A stretch of 64,000 bases of DNA, from NCBI RefSeq assembly GCF_037975245.1, contig NC_092564.1, forward strand, positions 15,522,984 to 15,586,983, written 5' to 3'. How positions within the stretch are numbered: position 1 is the first letter of the stretch; each line of letters begins with the position of its first letter. Below are positions 35,501-49,900 of the stretch, one piece after another. The notes beneath the pieces are model-generated. The model was not told the DNA's origin. It saw only the letters and a list, made by a program, of their open reading frames with translations, and did no database searches. This DNA comes from Apostichopus japonicus (lineage: Eukaryota; Echinodermata; Holothuroidea; Aspidochirotida; Stichopodidae). Position numbers and translations under genes: made by a program.

Positions 35501-38500
35501 AAACGAACAAGCAAAGTGCACCCTCAACGTCTTTAACAAATATTTCATATGTCGAACAATCTGGCTTGCCTCCAATTAAAAGCACCAGTTCCTCTCTCGC
35601 ACATTCTCTCTCTCTCTCCGAGTTGTGCAATTGCTCTGTTCAAGTTGACACCCGGATTAATTATTTTGAGTTGCCTCTAGGCACGGTCTGTTTAGTCAGG
35701 GATAGGCTAATCCTTTGAACATAAGGAGGATTGCCGTAACAAAGGGGTCACTCACCTAAGTATACACAAACAATCTGCAAGTTTATGACTTCATAAAGGA
35801 ATTATTACTGCTACAAGATTAAAACCTTGGAAGCCATTTGTCTGTGGACATTGGTGGACAGAAACACACGTTTAAGTTTTGTTTCATCGTGGGATCAGAC
35901 ATACACAAGGAAAGATGAATTGCTTCTACCCACAGGAGGATGTAAGTAGTCTTTTGACATTTTGTATTTATAGATCCCCTTGCTCGTGTGTCTCGTCATG
36001 TTGCATGTCCAACCTGATGACATTTCAAGCTAGACGTGCTGAGTATTAAAGCGAGTTAATTACAGTCTAGCAACCACGTCACTGCATTATAAAAACCACC
36101 AATGTGATGTAAATATAAGACTCTGGAAAGCAAGAAATGCGGCAAAAATCGTTGCATATTAAATAGATAAACTTTTCAATGATTAAAGTCGACCATCTAA
36201 TCTATCTACAAGCTTATACTAATCTTAGTTGTTTTTTTTGAGATGGGATTTTTAGTTCTAAATATGCTTTTGTTGCAGTTGAAGTGAATTTCACGAAATG
36301 TTTAGTATGATAAGCCAGTGATAAAAGCACAAACTACTTACCTTACAAGCAATGCACATGTTACTACATTATATCTGTAGTTTACATCTTTGGTTATAGC
36401 TTTGTGTTATGCTGAACAAACCATGTACTTTTAACACATAACCCGTTACCCCTCAGGCCCCACTCTATGTTACAACACCTTCTATGTTGATTTATACAAC
36501 CATGTGGCTGCTCTCAATTAATGAGATAAGGACTTCATCTATTTGTACAGTTAATTTGGGGTCCTACAAGTTAAATGTGTGGAGTTGTTATTACTTCTTT
36601 TGCAATCCTTTAAAATATATGCAGTCAATATTTTACTGACATACTGTATATCAGGGCAAAGCTGAAAATGCCACTTGAGGCAAAGAAAATATATTTCTGT
36701 CTCCCCCTCTCAAACCATTGTGGGACTGAGGTCGATGGTGATACCCCTCCTGGGGGGGGGGATCCTTGAACATTTCTTCATTGTGCCTAGGGGTCTGTGG
36801 ATGGAAAAAGGTGGAGGGGCCATAGCATCTGTTTGGAGCATTCCACTATAACTGAATGATTGTAGTGAGAAGAGCAATGTATCTAACTTTGCTCAGAAAA
36901 TGAAATCCAACCATTTACCTCTTGTAACTGATTCATACAACTTTAGTGCTGTTCATGCAAGATAATCACACACACACTGCTTGTGAGGAGAGCATTCCAA
37001 TTGAAACTCATCACCATTATGCACATTTTGACATCCCCACCGACCACAGATCTACTTGCTGAAATTCTCAAAGTTCCTAACATTCCTTTTGGCTATCGAA
37101 TTGAAGCATTTATCAGATTGCAAGAATGCAACAAAGCTGAAATTTAATTGCCTCTCAAAATCAGTGTTTTGTTGCGGTTTTCTTGTTTTTAAATATATAT
37201 CAGGGGCCAGGAACACACAACAAACTTCTCAAAATATAATAATTCATACTAAACTATTGGATCTGACAATTTTATTTTCAAGGAGACCAACCAATCAGAG
37301 ATATTGTACCAAGAAAACCTTAGAGTAAGGCTGAAAAAGCAGTGTGCTATAAGTTTTGGAAGGACAGACTATAATTGAGGTAGGATTGCAAAGACATAAT
37401 CCTCCTGGAAAAAAGCAATTTCACAATTAATGGCAAAATTATTCAGATGAGATACCTTTGCCAAAAACAAAACAAAATTTGCTTCAAAGTCAACGCAAGC
37501 ATGACATTACTGTGAAGGTAAGCCTGTCTACACGAAGCTAGATTATATCACAAAATAACATAGACCTCAACTTCAATGTTCATTAAAACTGAAGTTATTT
37601 TATTTATTTACAAGAAGAGAAGACATTCCCTGACCTGAACTTAGATTCAGACTACTGATGAAAACTTCCTTAGGTTAGTAAGAAAAAGCATTTGGACATT
37701 TAAGGTCTCCTATGATACATATGGGCACTGAATCTGAAATTTCAAATAACTGCATTATACAGCATTTCAAATTTGTAGTACTTGACAAGTAACAGTGTCA
37801 ATCTATCACATTCACTATCATGTCATCACTATCACACTACAAGTAAATTTTATCTCAGGCAAATAATTTGAAAGCATTTGTTCTTTGAACTTGTAATTTC
37901 AATTAAACATCAACATTGGTAGTTTTGGAGTTATTAACAGTTCCACAAAATGAAAAAGATACAAAAAATATTCTGCACTAATGTGCAATAAGTGCTCGTT
38001 TGACAACATTGATATCACCTGTTTTGTTAAATTTGATTTTAATACAATTACATTTTAATTTGCATTAAAACAAAGATTGCAACCAGAGTTTCAAATAACT
38101 TCACTTGACTAGAAGAGAAACCAATTATCCTGCCAAATTGCCAATAAATCTAGCAAGACATTTTCCTGTGCACAAGTTACACAACAAGAGAGGACACATT
38201 GAAACACAAAGACAACTCTCTGCCGTATACAACAAAGTTCAGGAGCGGTGATCTATTCAAATGATTAATTGTCCCAATTGAATCAGCAGTGTTCACACCG
38301 TACTGAAACAATTAAACCCTTGAGAGCCCCAAACATAACAGATTAATGATGAGTTATGGCTTTCTCTAGAAACAAACCTAATAATATCGACCATGTTAAC
38401 TGCAGTGCTGACCTCATAAACATGGAATGCAGTGCACTCTGAGAACATTCTTCAAAATGTCACGTCGGCATGGCTAAATTTACCAGAGAAGTGAAGTGTC

Positions 38501-41500
38501 AATCTATCCTTCAATGCATTCTAGGTATTGCTTGAAGTCTTTTGACCATGGTTACAAAAGTATGTCTATGAAGAATATACAGTACTTTGTGAAAACGGTG
38601 AAATGGATAGCTGACGTATGTTGACTAAGTATTTAGGTTTTGGGACAAAAATATATTGTTATATGTAGTTACGCTGATACCAATGTAGATCAAAATGTTG
38701 ATAAAGTTTTATCAATTTCTGTAGTGTATGCACTGGAGACTGATAAGAGAGGAATGATGTTACTTGTAGAAAACAACAGACCAGTGCAAGTTTAAAGAGG
38801 TAGGGCAATCTGTACATTCGGTCTTAGTAACCCAGCTAACATGTGAAATTGAAGGATTCATCAGTATATTCATCAGAACTACCAAGTTCAGCAACCAGAG
38901 GTCTAAAGCATCACACAATTCAATGGACAAGTGTGATCTTTCAAATGAAATAAAAATAGAGATTGTTTGTTGAGGGCAAGCAGTGTTGGATTCCATCTCT
39001 TCATACCCTGTTGTTGATTGGAGTAGGATATTATAAACAGATTAATAGATTAGAGATATATTGTTTTTTTCCTTTTTTAATAACTAGGTCTAAATTCAGC
39101 TGCTGACATCATGAATAACTTGCTCTTAAAGAGTTCCCTTCACATCTTCCTGTTTTTTTACTTTCTAATTACAAATGGAATATCACACTGTTTAATGCTC
39201 AAAATTTCGAAATTATTTGGAAATGTGCTATTGTGGGGTTGACCCTTATAGAGTATTTTGGTTGCTGAAAAGAAATCAAACCATTTTCAAGCCAACAAAA
39301 GTCAACATGCAATAAAATCACAGCACAAGTAACACTGAAGTAGAGTGCACATGTGGTGGTTTAATGACTGATGACTCCTATCAATAGAATTAGGTATATT
39401 ATATAAAAAGTTGTTAAGGAGGCAATTTGGACAATTAACAGCAAATTCCTTGATTCTGCTGACAGTTCTGTGGTCACAAAAAAAAAGATGCTGGATGCCC
39501 TAGACTTAAGCCTAGACTACACAATATACCATATGTAGAAATAAATTTGCCATCCAGATTGTCAATGCCTTGTTCATGTCAAATCTTTGAGGTGCTCCTT
39601 AGATACAGTTTATGTGCAAAACCTGTTTACCTGGTAATGATATAGTAGTATTCTTTAGAAGCAATTTCTGTAAAGATAAGAATTACGTAACGCTCTGTAA
39701 GTGGGAACCTAAAATTATGACCAAATGAAGTATACTAAACTGCACTGTCAGAAATAACATTCAACTGACTTTGTAGAGCAAATGAAGCCTCTTTTCTACT
39801 CAGTCTACATTCTATTCTAATCTGGAATATCACAGCTCAACAGCAAACATGCTGGCTTCAGACATACTCCTTAAAATTTTTAGAAACTTTTGAGTTTCCC
39901 ACATGCAAACACTTTGGCTTCTTGACTCTTTTAAGCAACCCTCGTAGTCATGGGAACTTGGGAAGTATTACAGGTACATAAAGTCAGATGCATTCAGCCC
40001 ATGTATGCCAACTAACGAGCATGTCTCTGTACAGTCTGATTTGATTTCAAAATGATTACTTGCTATGTTAATTTTACAACAGCTGGTTATACTAGGGTAC
40101 CCTCATAATCTTGAGCAGAAGTAGAAGATCATGTTACATATGGGATTAACTTGACTTCCGATTCAATGTGTAATACTGTAGTTTATTTACTTTTGCTTGT
40201 AAAATACATGTGTCACATGTAACGTGTGCTATGTACTGTAATATGATCTATGGTACTAAAAGGGCTATATAGAAGTACTTCATCCAGTTGATATCAAAAA
40301 CTTCTGAAAGTAACATGTACATAGATTGGGCCGTCTCCAATGTTTATCAACAAGGACGTAGCATGCATACAAGCATGGCAATGGATACTACTAACCATGG
40401 CAAACTACATTTAATTGGAGTATGATGCATAATTATTGACAGACAGGTCTATTTAATTACTTCATACACATAATTAATGGATAAATGATAAAGGAGATGA
40501 ACAGGTAAGAGAAAGACACAGAGACTGAACACTTTATTAGTTGCAGACAGCTTAGTTTACATGTAATGACCTCATACTTTAGAATAGCCTAATTATATTT
40601 ACGAGGCTCACAAGTAATAGATTATAATTTCTTGGTCACTGAACTTTACCACTGGCCATTTATACATCAGAAACAACCTTTCTAAACATGGCAAATCAAA
40701 TAATCTTTTTGACATTCACCCTAAACAAAAGACCCTGAAATATGTTATGAAGAACAAATACTGTAGACCTATACTATATAGAACTATTAAAGACCATGGC
40801 TTGCTTATCTACAGAATCATTGGAAGGCAATGCCACTCGGATAACAGTGCAAATTCTTGAAAAATACACTGTACAACGTTTTCCTACAGTTGTAGTTTGA
40901 ATTTCATGAACCAGAAGCAACACCAAAACATTAGCAGGAGTCCATGCCAATTGGTTCGATTGAGCTGTGTTAGTAAGGCTCTCTTTGCTTTTCTCTTGTA
41001 TAAAAATAGTCGAAGATTTTTAACTGAGCAACACCCAAACATTGTGTTTTTTGAGGATCATGTCCTATGTCTCACTGGCCTGATTCTTCCATTTGAAGAC
41101 TCCTTACGCATTCAACCTTGACGGTCTGATGAAATTTTGCTTTGGTACTACTGTTTTCTGTAGTAAATAATCACAGAATCATGACAAGGTGATTTTGCTA
41201 AAACTCAATGGAAGGGAAACAACTAATGACTCGAAAGGGTATTTGTGAAAGATGTCCTTTGACATTTGCTACAAATGCATCAAATGCATGCTATAAATGC
41301 ATGCTACAAATGCATCTGACTGATGTTTTCATATCGACAACAAAGCACGTCATCATGATAGTATGACTATTTACTACTTGAAGTACCAAAATGGAGCGAA
41401 GACGTAATTAGGGATCGGTTAGTTTGTGTTTATAATGGAATGTATAATGGGGCTTGAACTCACAGTTTTTACTAAGATTTGACTAGGCATTCTTATATCT

Positions 41501-41537
41501 GCATGACAGGCTAGATTTCTCATAGTGTTTGCACTGG
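32580..41537. other. Long stretch upstream of the myosin start exon, no confident gene
   Basis: Contains a (GA)n tract near 32983-33007, a G run near 34971, a (CT)n tract near 35602-35618, a G run near 36752 and a short AAATGCATGCTA-type tandem repeat at about 41268-41316. A short plus-strand frame at 35915-35941 (MNCFYPQED) ends at GAT|GTAAGT and could be a first exon, but nothing downstream confirms it. A further myosin 5' UTR exon and promoter should lie somewhere here; I cannot locate them. Confidence 0.35.
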
Positions 41538-42078
41538 TAATCCGGGTACCCGCCTGACACGATACTACCCGGTTCCTAATTTATTACCCGAATCCTACGC
41601 AAAGTTCTCTTTTTTTTGTATTTTTTTGCAAACCGATGGTTAGGCAGATTTCCTATTGACTTAGTGTGGTGTTAGGCTATCATGTGGTCGAAGATAATAG
41701 CAATAATGAAGGTACCTGCCCGACGGGATACTACCCGGTTCCTAATTAATTACCCGAATCCTACGCAAAGTTCTCTTTTTTTTGCAAACAGATGGTTAGG
41801 CAGATTTCCCATTGACTTAGTGTGGTGTTAGGCTACCATGTGATCGAAGATAACAGCAATAACGAAAGTATTCCATGGATATCTTATAACTACGTCACAA
41901 TTTCAGCTAATAAACAGATGGCTAGGCTAGATGACCCCATTGACTTAGTGTGGTGTTAGGCAACCATGTGGTCGAACGTAAAAGCAATAATGGAAGTATT
42001 CCATAGATATCTTATAACTGCATCACAATTTCAGCGAATAAACAGATGGTTAGGCTTAGCTAGATTTCTCATTGACAG
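41538..42078. repeat. Complex tandem array, ~126-164-bp units
   Basis: Four copies of an AAACAGATGGTTAGGC core start at about 41630, 41786, 41912 and 42040. The first two units also carry an upstream block (GATACTACCCGGTTCCTAAT ... ACCCGAATCCTACGCAAAGTTCTC), so they are longer. All of the first three share ATTGACTTAGTGTGGTGTTAGGC and then the TGTGGTCGAA-type segment. The last unit is truncated. Units two to four have the ATCTTATAACT...CACAATTTCAGC segment between cores. Confidence 0.85.
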
Positions 42079-43846
42079 GAAGAAATTATTATTTATTCAT
42101 TCGTTTATTTCATAGAAGGAAAGGCTGACAAGGAATTTTACGAGATGTCTATGAATTATAGACGGGAAAACTAAAAAATAATAATCGCAAGCTTTTTACT
42201 AATCGTTTATTCCAAATGCGATCAAATTGCGCGAATCCCGCAATCTCGCAGCTAATCCCAACTCTGGGCCTGCATAATAGATAGATAGTACTAGTAGTAG
42301 TAACAACTGTTGAAGAGCTAAATTGGATATTTATATGGTCTGATCCAATAGACGTGGAGAGCAAGCATAAGCAGCGGTGGCAGTGCGATGTTAGTAGAAA
42401 TGCTAATTATATGAAGTTATTAACAAATTAATGAAAGAAACAAAAGCAAATAGAAATTATTGAGGAAGGTTTTATACCTTATCTAGGTCTACGTATTTGA
42501 ACATGAAAACATTGTCAGTAGAGAATATAATTCATTTATTATAGCATCCAATATGTAATTTCTTGAGAATCTTGATACACGAGGGTAAACAATTTTTTCC
42601 GGGTACCTGGATATCGGCTCTCGTGTACCCGGTTCTCGAGTTTTGGACCCATGTAAACACTAATTTCTCAAGACAAGACTTGTGGCCCTGCATTCTACAA
42701 TGCACCAAAACTGCTACTGCAGCCTTGACATGGTATGGTAACAATAAACACCTATGTTACACTTACACTTCTTCGTACGCTAAAGTTTTAGCAGTGCTGC
42801 AATTAATAAATAAGCCTATCGTCTGTGGTTAAACCATAATAGTCTTAGTACAGACTAGTGTGCGCATGTGTTTAATCGATTCGACGCTATGACCCACACG
42901 GCCAACCGTATCATGATGGCCTACCACATTATGAGTATTGGCTAGGCCTACACTCTCATTACAACACTCCGTCTAGCTGACGACTTAACAATACACTAGC
43001 CTATCGTAGTAATTTCGTAGGCTTACGCTACCACTCAGTTGACTATCAAACTTCAGAGGAAAAGTAACTAGGCTAAGCCAACATATTTGCTCTCTGTGTC
43101 GCGCTCCCAGGTTCACAAAAACACAAATACCTGTTTGATGCAATCCTCAGGCTCAGTCTCATTTGAGTTTTAAATAGACGCATGGCGTTCTAACTTTGCG
43201 TAAAACACACTTTACTCTCGTTAACACGGAGCATGGTACCATTGTTAATGATTTACTGAAAAGCATTTAGTGCAAGCGTATATACAATTCAACGGATAAT
43301 TCGCGCCACGATTGATATCCTGTTACCTTTGCATCTGTTCCGGTTACTCCCTTGTGACCGAGACTCTTAACAACCATGTAGTAAAATAAAGCCCTTGAAC
43401 TTTTCTGTGGTATAAAGAACACCGTGTTTCTCAATCTGAATATCCAACAGCATTATCTAATACTGTGTAAAATTTACCAGATGTGTGTATATTTGAGCTT
43501 CATACTTGATTTGTTTAGACATGGAACAGTAACCGCCTTGTCATTACTGGTGTACTGTCACTTCCGTACATTCTGAATACCGGTAGTATTATGAGCATCA
43601 AGCAGTAAACACCGTCACCTGCGCACCCAATGTACGTACACAGTGTACATACATGGTGTGCACGATAAGTATGGAATGAACGATAGATATGTGCTTATGA
43701 TAATGATACACACAGTGCTAGTACTTAGCCCAATAGTACACATGCAGTAGGTCAAGTTTGAGTAGCCAATTCCTCTAACCAAGAATTCTGTATGTTATTT
43801 TCGATATATTTTCATTGCAAATTTCTCTCTCTTCATCTCCCCCAAA
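42079..43846. other. RSU1 upstream region
   Basis: Intergenic between the divergent myosin and RSU1 genes. Relatively CpG-richer between about 42830 and 43660 than the surrounding DNA, consistent with a promoter region for RSU1, but no TATA box or initiator can be assigned. A GGGTACC/GTACCCGG motif at about 42600-42632 echoes the array at 41538. Confidence 0.4.
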
Positions 43847-43955
43847 ATGTCTAAATCCGTCAAGAAACAAGTCGAGGAGTCGAAAGAAACGAAAAACCCA
43901 CACCTTGAGTTGGTTGACCGTGGCATCTCTAAATTGATAGATATCCCAGGATTGT
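43847..43955 (+). CDS. RSU1: RSU1 exon 1
   Basis: ATG after CCCCCAAA; reads MSKSVKKQVEESKETKNPHL then ELVDRGISKLIDIPGL, ending in phase 1 at TTGT|GTAAGT. Confidence 0.95.
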
Positions 43956-46900
43956 GTAAGTTGCGTATGCTGCATCAAATAATTGTATATTTTATAGCAG
44001 TTAAGTTGCATGACTTTAACTAAGTTAGCTTCACGTCGACAATTTTTAACTGGATATTATTTACTAGGTTGTGTCCTTAAGGTTCGTTACGTTTATTTTG
44101 TTTTCTACACCTATTGTTACATATGTGTTATACAGTCTAAATATAAAATGAATGTAGAGTATGAACAAACATGGTGTGAAGGATCGTATTTACTAAGAAA
44201 CCCTTGGGGGCTTGGCGAGAGCTTACTACCAGAATAAAATATACAACAGAAGAAATACGAATAGTTATTTAAGTTAGAAGCACCGATTGCAAGAACTCTT
44301 CCATAAGCTGACAAATTCCCATGTCCCAGTTTTTGTTATTGGTGTCTCATCCATAGTCATATCCTCTACAGTCTAGTAAGTTGGACATGCCTGTGCTTTC
44401 AAAGCCTCATAGATCTTGTAAATTTATTGCAAAATTCATAACTTCCTGTTATTTCAAGGTTACAGGTTTCATTGCAAGTTTGATGTTAACTTACAACACA
44501 TTTTACTGTTATGCAGCAGTTTGTGTCTTATCGAGTGGCAGTAAGGTGATTTTTACCATAATCCCATAAATTATTTCTTTGTTTTACAACATCAGCTGGC
44601 AATTAATCAGCTTCTGTGTTAATATTTGATGATTGCATGTCATAAAGCCATTATAATGTCATATGAGGCATATTAGAAGCTTAAACTCGGGACTTACTTT
44701 GTCAAGCAGTTGTTCATGCTTTGTCACAGAATTAGGCCTATAGTTATGTTTAAAACACTGACATGCACACAATATCGTTATATTGTCAGTGATACAGTGT
44801 CTTTTGGGCATAGTAATATAATGTACAAAAGATGTGTGAATGACCAGGTTTTACAGTGTTTAGGGTTGAATTGTTACAGAACAGCTTCAAGGCTAAAGTA
44901 TATGTTCCTCACAGTTTCTTACTAGACATGTATCATATTCATGTACAATTTCATGTTTTTCATCACTGGTAAGTGGTATGAACATTCTAATACAATCATC
45001 CATTGCTAGATACAGAAATTGTGCCTCATAAAACATAACTTGACAAAACTGATCCAACCTAAAAGATAAAAAGGAACAACAATAATAAATATTTGAAACT
45101 ACTTTTCACAAGTTCCGAACCCATGAGATAGTGATTGTCATTCTCCACCAAATAGTTTCAGTTATTATACATTGTTTTTGTTTCACAGTAAAATCTGTTC
45201 CTTATGAAAACTTCACGAACTTTCAAGTGTGTGGGCATCAGTCTTATATTGTGAAACACTGTTTATATGGGAAAAACCCTAGGATGTAGGCCTAAATCTT
45301 GGATATAAATATACACAAGTGTGCTTGTGGACAAAGAAAAAGAAATTTATAGATAAAGTCATTACCTACGTATTCCATACCACAAGTTTGGTAGATCAAT
45401 TGGAAAAGTAAGACAATCATAGAAACTCTGCATAGCTGGGTCGCACTGGAAACAGGATGTGTGAAATGTTGAGGAAACATCCCTTGTCATACACTTCTCC
45501 CACCCCACCCCCCCTTCCATATAAAAAGGGGAAATACAAACAACCAGTTACATCAAGAATAGTTGATAATGTACAGGATTTCTGACCATTGTTTCTCACT
45601 CTTCCTTTACAGTTATGCTGGAGCATCTTGTTAGACTCACACTGAGTCATAACAAAATAGATGGTAAGTTGCTCATTTCTATTTCAATTGAAGGTAGAAT
45701 GGTTCATACAAGTGATAATCTTTCAGGACAGAGACATAGCCTTCCCCCATTAGTAACACAAATAAAGTCTGAAACTTCTCTTTACAATAGACTGTCGGTT
45801 GCTTGAAAGTTGTGTATTGTAGTGTCAGACTGTCAGGTTAACAGTAATATGAATTAAACCAAACAAGAACAGAAAAAGAAAACTAAGGATAAAGGATTAT
45901 TAAACATGTATATTGAGACAGGAAACAAGGTTATCAAATGTTGAGAGTTGTGAATCCTCTTTAGGCAGCTAGGTATTAAAAGCTCTGTAGATCATATGTC
46001 AAGAAAATTATACTTGCCAAATGAAATGAATGGAGAGGGATGAATGCATTTGCAGGTAAACAATAAAAAGTAATTAAACCACAGAGAGTTGAGATAACTT
46101 AGTTAAGTGTAACAAAATATGCAGAACACTTACACATTCGCAGGGAACAGTGTCAGTAAAGGTAAGTAATTATATACTCAGTCACCTGTAAGCATCACAA
46201 GAAAGCTCTGTTAGACTTCTGTCCAGGTTGAAAGACAAGAGACAATTATCTTCCTGACAAAGTGTGACATCTTTATATATATGACTGTCCAGCTGTACAA
46301 TGTACATAACAATAGAACTACCAGCAATGGTTCTATAGCATATTGATTGGAATGTACAGTAAAGCTCTTTATAAAAGGTTAGCATGAGGTTAACACTAAA
46401 GGGAACACATACCTAGTACAATCGGAATGTGTTGGTCTGTACAGACAGATGAATGGGTTTACAATGAATTGCAATATAGAGAGGGTATAGTAACCACACT
46501 CTTGAGGTAACTTTCTGTTTTTTCCCCCCTCCTCAAATCAAAGTCACACGTACAACTGTCCTTCAAAACTTGTCACCCCCCCCCCAACGCCCTTTCTTCC
46601 CCAGTTTCAAACCTCTTGTGAACATCGCTCCTGGATAGGGATAATAACAATTTGTGTATTTACTTGTAAACTTGTTACTGTATGTCTGAGAAAATTGTAA
46701 AATTTCTTCGCCTTTTGGTTCTTAATGTTCTCTACATGGAAAACAATTGTAATAGTGCAATAGACATACCATCATCAAAATCATATGACCAAAGTTATTA
46801 ATGCCAAGAAAACTGGGACTGAGCATGGGACAAAATTTGGGGGGTTTTAAAATATGTTTATTTGTATCCAGGTACAATCCTGTGTAACCATTCTTAAAAT

Positions 46901-49900
46901 TAACTCCCATTAGTTGATACAGTAAATTAGCAAGCTTTGTCTCTGCTTAATTAATGTACATAAATACTGATGTCTTTTTCATGTTTATTTTCAGTTTTGC
47001 CAGCACATATAATAGAATTGAAAAATCTGGAGACACTTAATTTATTCAACAACCACCTAGAAGAACTGCCTACCAACCTAAGCTCGATGTCAAAGCTTAG
47101 GCATTTAAATATTGGGTAAGATTATAATCAGAGCTTGAGGACTTGAGTCTGGACTCACTTTACTCTTGACTCAGATTCCCTGGGCTCGGACTTGGAGGAT
47201 ATTGGACTAGGACCTGGACAACCACGACCGGCCTGGACTCAGGATAGGTGGACTCGGCTACAGCCTTGGAAATAACTGACTGTTTCCTATGCCATGTTTG
47301 GAAGTAGAATAGCTGATGAACTGAAAAAGTTACAAAATAGATCCATCATTGTGCACTGTTAGCTTTGACTTTTATCTACATTATTGTTTAATGGAAAGAT
47401 TAAAGAATTGAAAGATGAGGAAAATTGCTGGACTTTGAAATGCAATTCAGGTTTTACAGTACCAAGCCCATCTAGCTTTTCATGGGACAGGATTTTGAAT
47501 TGTTCTAACTGTAACATCTTCAGAACCTCTTCACCAACTCTTGACAGTTAACTGATCAATATCAAACATACAGTATGTCCCTGTAAATAATGTGTTGTTC
47601 ATAGTATTGTAACCAATAATGATAAATGATCATGTTTAATTTTGCACGGTGGGAAAGGGAAAAAGCTTCTGAAGGAAACTGCCAATTCAAATTGCACAGC
47701 ATTGTCCAAGGTAGAAATATTGAGCCAAATTTCTATAATTTTTTTTTGTCAAATTGAAAATACATCCTTTTCCCAGTGCCCCCCCCCCTTTCCCCAGTCC
47801 CTAATCTCTTTTTGAATGGATAAAATGAGTTCTGGTTCGAAGAGATTTACTTATTTCTGGCTGAAGTTTTCAAGCTTTTCTTGGTACTTTCAAGGTGAAA
47901 CTGAATCAGGTGTCTTCCTGGGGTGACTAGCAATGCACAGAACTTACTATACTATGAAGGAAGGATATTCCTTTAAGTATAAAACAAGCTTTATCAACTC
48001 TTTTAAAATTTAGAGACATGTATTTTTACCTTAACTGAGTTTTGATTTCATCCTTCCACAGCATGAACCGGCTGTACAGTCTACCACGTGGGTTTGGTTC
48101 GTTTACTAAACTCGAAGTCTTGGATTTGACGTACAACAATCTGAACGAAAACAGTCTTCCGGGCAATTTTTTCTTTCTAGGTGAGTGTTTGCAACTGTTT
48201 GGTAAAGAGCCACATATCATATTTTCTCTGTGCAGAAAGGACTGATTTCATATCCAATACCAATTTTGTGAAAACTAGGCTTTTGCAATTTTTACATTGG
48301 AGATTACCATCATGAGCCAGAGCACAGGATTTGTAATCTGAAATTCACTGGTTCAAACGCTGCTTAAATTAATGCTTTTGTTGGTGCTCTATCAACTGCT
48401 GTGATGTTGGCAATCATCTGACATCACAGAATATCTTCATTTTATCTCCTCCGTCTAGATTCTCTTCAAGCCCTCTATTTGAGTGACAATGACTTTGAAG
48501 TCTTGCCTGATGATATTTGCAAGTTGTCGAAACTTGAAATTGTAAGTAATTTGTATCTCTTCAATTTTCATTGCCACATACAGAAGATGAACTGGACTAA
48601 TTATTTTCTGATAATTCAAAGTCAGTGTTATATCGTAATACATCCATGATTGACGATTAACACTGTTTCAGTATGAATATGAATTGTCCTCTTTCCCACA
48701 ACACTCCCCCCCCCCCCACCACCTGCCCCAATGCAATCAAGAGACATTTTACATTGTAGAAGGAAATGGACTAAAACTATAGGCATATCAGTAGTGATTT
48801 AATAGTGGACTAGCTCAGAACTAGTTTTGCACATGAGCCTTAAGACCTAAACCAGCTGATTTGTTGGTAGAGTCAAAGTACTAAAATATTGCCCAAAAAA
48901 AACTTACACAGTGGCTTGAATAAGAGAACAGCTTCTTCCAGTATCAGGGGCGTATGTCGTATGGAGTCGTATGTCCTCCAAGTTAATGATGTCCTAACCC
49001 AGGATGAAACTATGATCCAGCAAGTGATGCCTGCTTGAAGGAAAGCCTGTGCTATTTGCTAGAATCGCATCACTTTTTCATTACAGCTGGCTGTTCGAGA
49101 CAACGACCTGATTGGACTCCCGACCACGATTGGAGAGCTAAACAAACTGAGGGAGTTACACATTCAAGGAAACAGAATGACTGTCTTACCACCGGAGTTA
49201 GGTAAAGCTCCAAGCTTCAAATCCCATGACAAGATGCTAGAGGGTGGGGGTGGGTGTGGGTGAAGATTAATCTTACAGGTTAAAGCATTTGCTTGAATCA
49301 TTCCTTGAGCTAAAGCTTTAAAATTTGTTGTTGTTGTTGTCTAATGGAAGCTGATTGTTTAGTAGTCAGTCATAGACTGCTTGAATAGTGCTTCTCAATG
49401 TTCAAAACATAAAAACAAATTTGTAAGTGTGCATCTAGGATGTCACACCTGTTTTCTTTGAGTTTACTATTGGTACAAAACATGCCAAATGATGTATTCT
49501 TGGAAAATGGTACACAGGAGTTGAATGTTAAAACGTACACAGGGGTTGAATGTTAAAACTTAATTTCATCAAGATGCTTAGAATATGTGCCACTTTTATA
49601 AGCCAAAAATAACCTTTTCCTCTCTGGACTATCATTTATGTACCATCCTTTACATCTTTTCTCCTGTACAAAATTTTAGTTCTAAATCAAGTAATTTGTG
49701 CTATTTTTCTTTTACAGGAAAGTTGGATTTGTACACAGGAAGAGCAATCTTAAAGGCAGAGAATAACCCCTGGGTCCCACCAATTGCAGATCAGTTTCAA
49801 GTTGGAGTGTCGCATGTATTTGACTTCATAAGATCTGAGACATATAAGTAGTGAGTAACTCTTGTATCCCATCAAGTAATCTTCAACAGTAGATGTATGT

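Noticed and set aside
35915-35950. Short first-exon-like ATG...GAT|GTAAGT
   Set aside because: Nine codons with no partner exon that I could identify; too short to support as a gene.
48310-48370. Functional tRNA-Thr
   Set aside because: Stems mispair and the A box is decayed; only the anticodon loop and B box resemble a tRNA.
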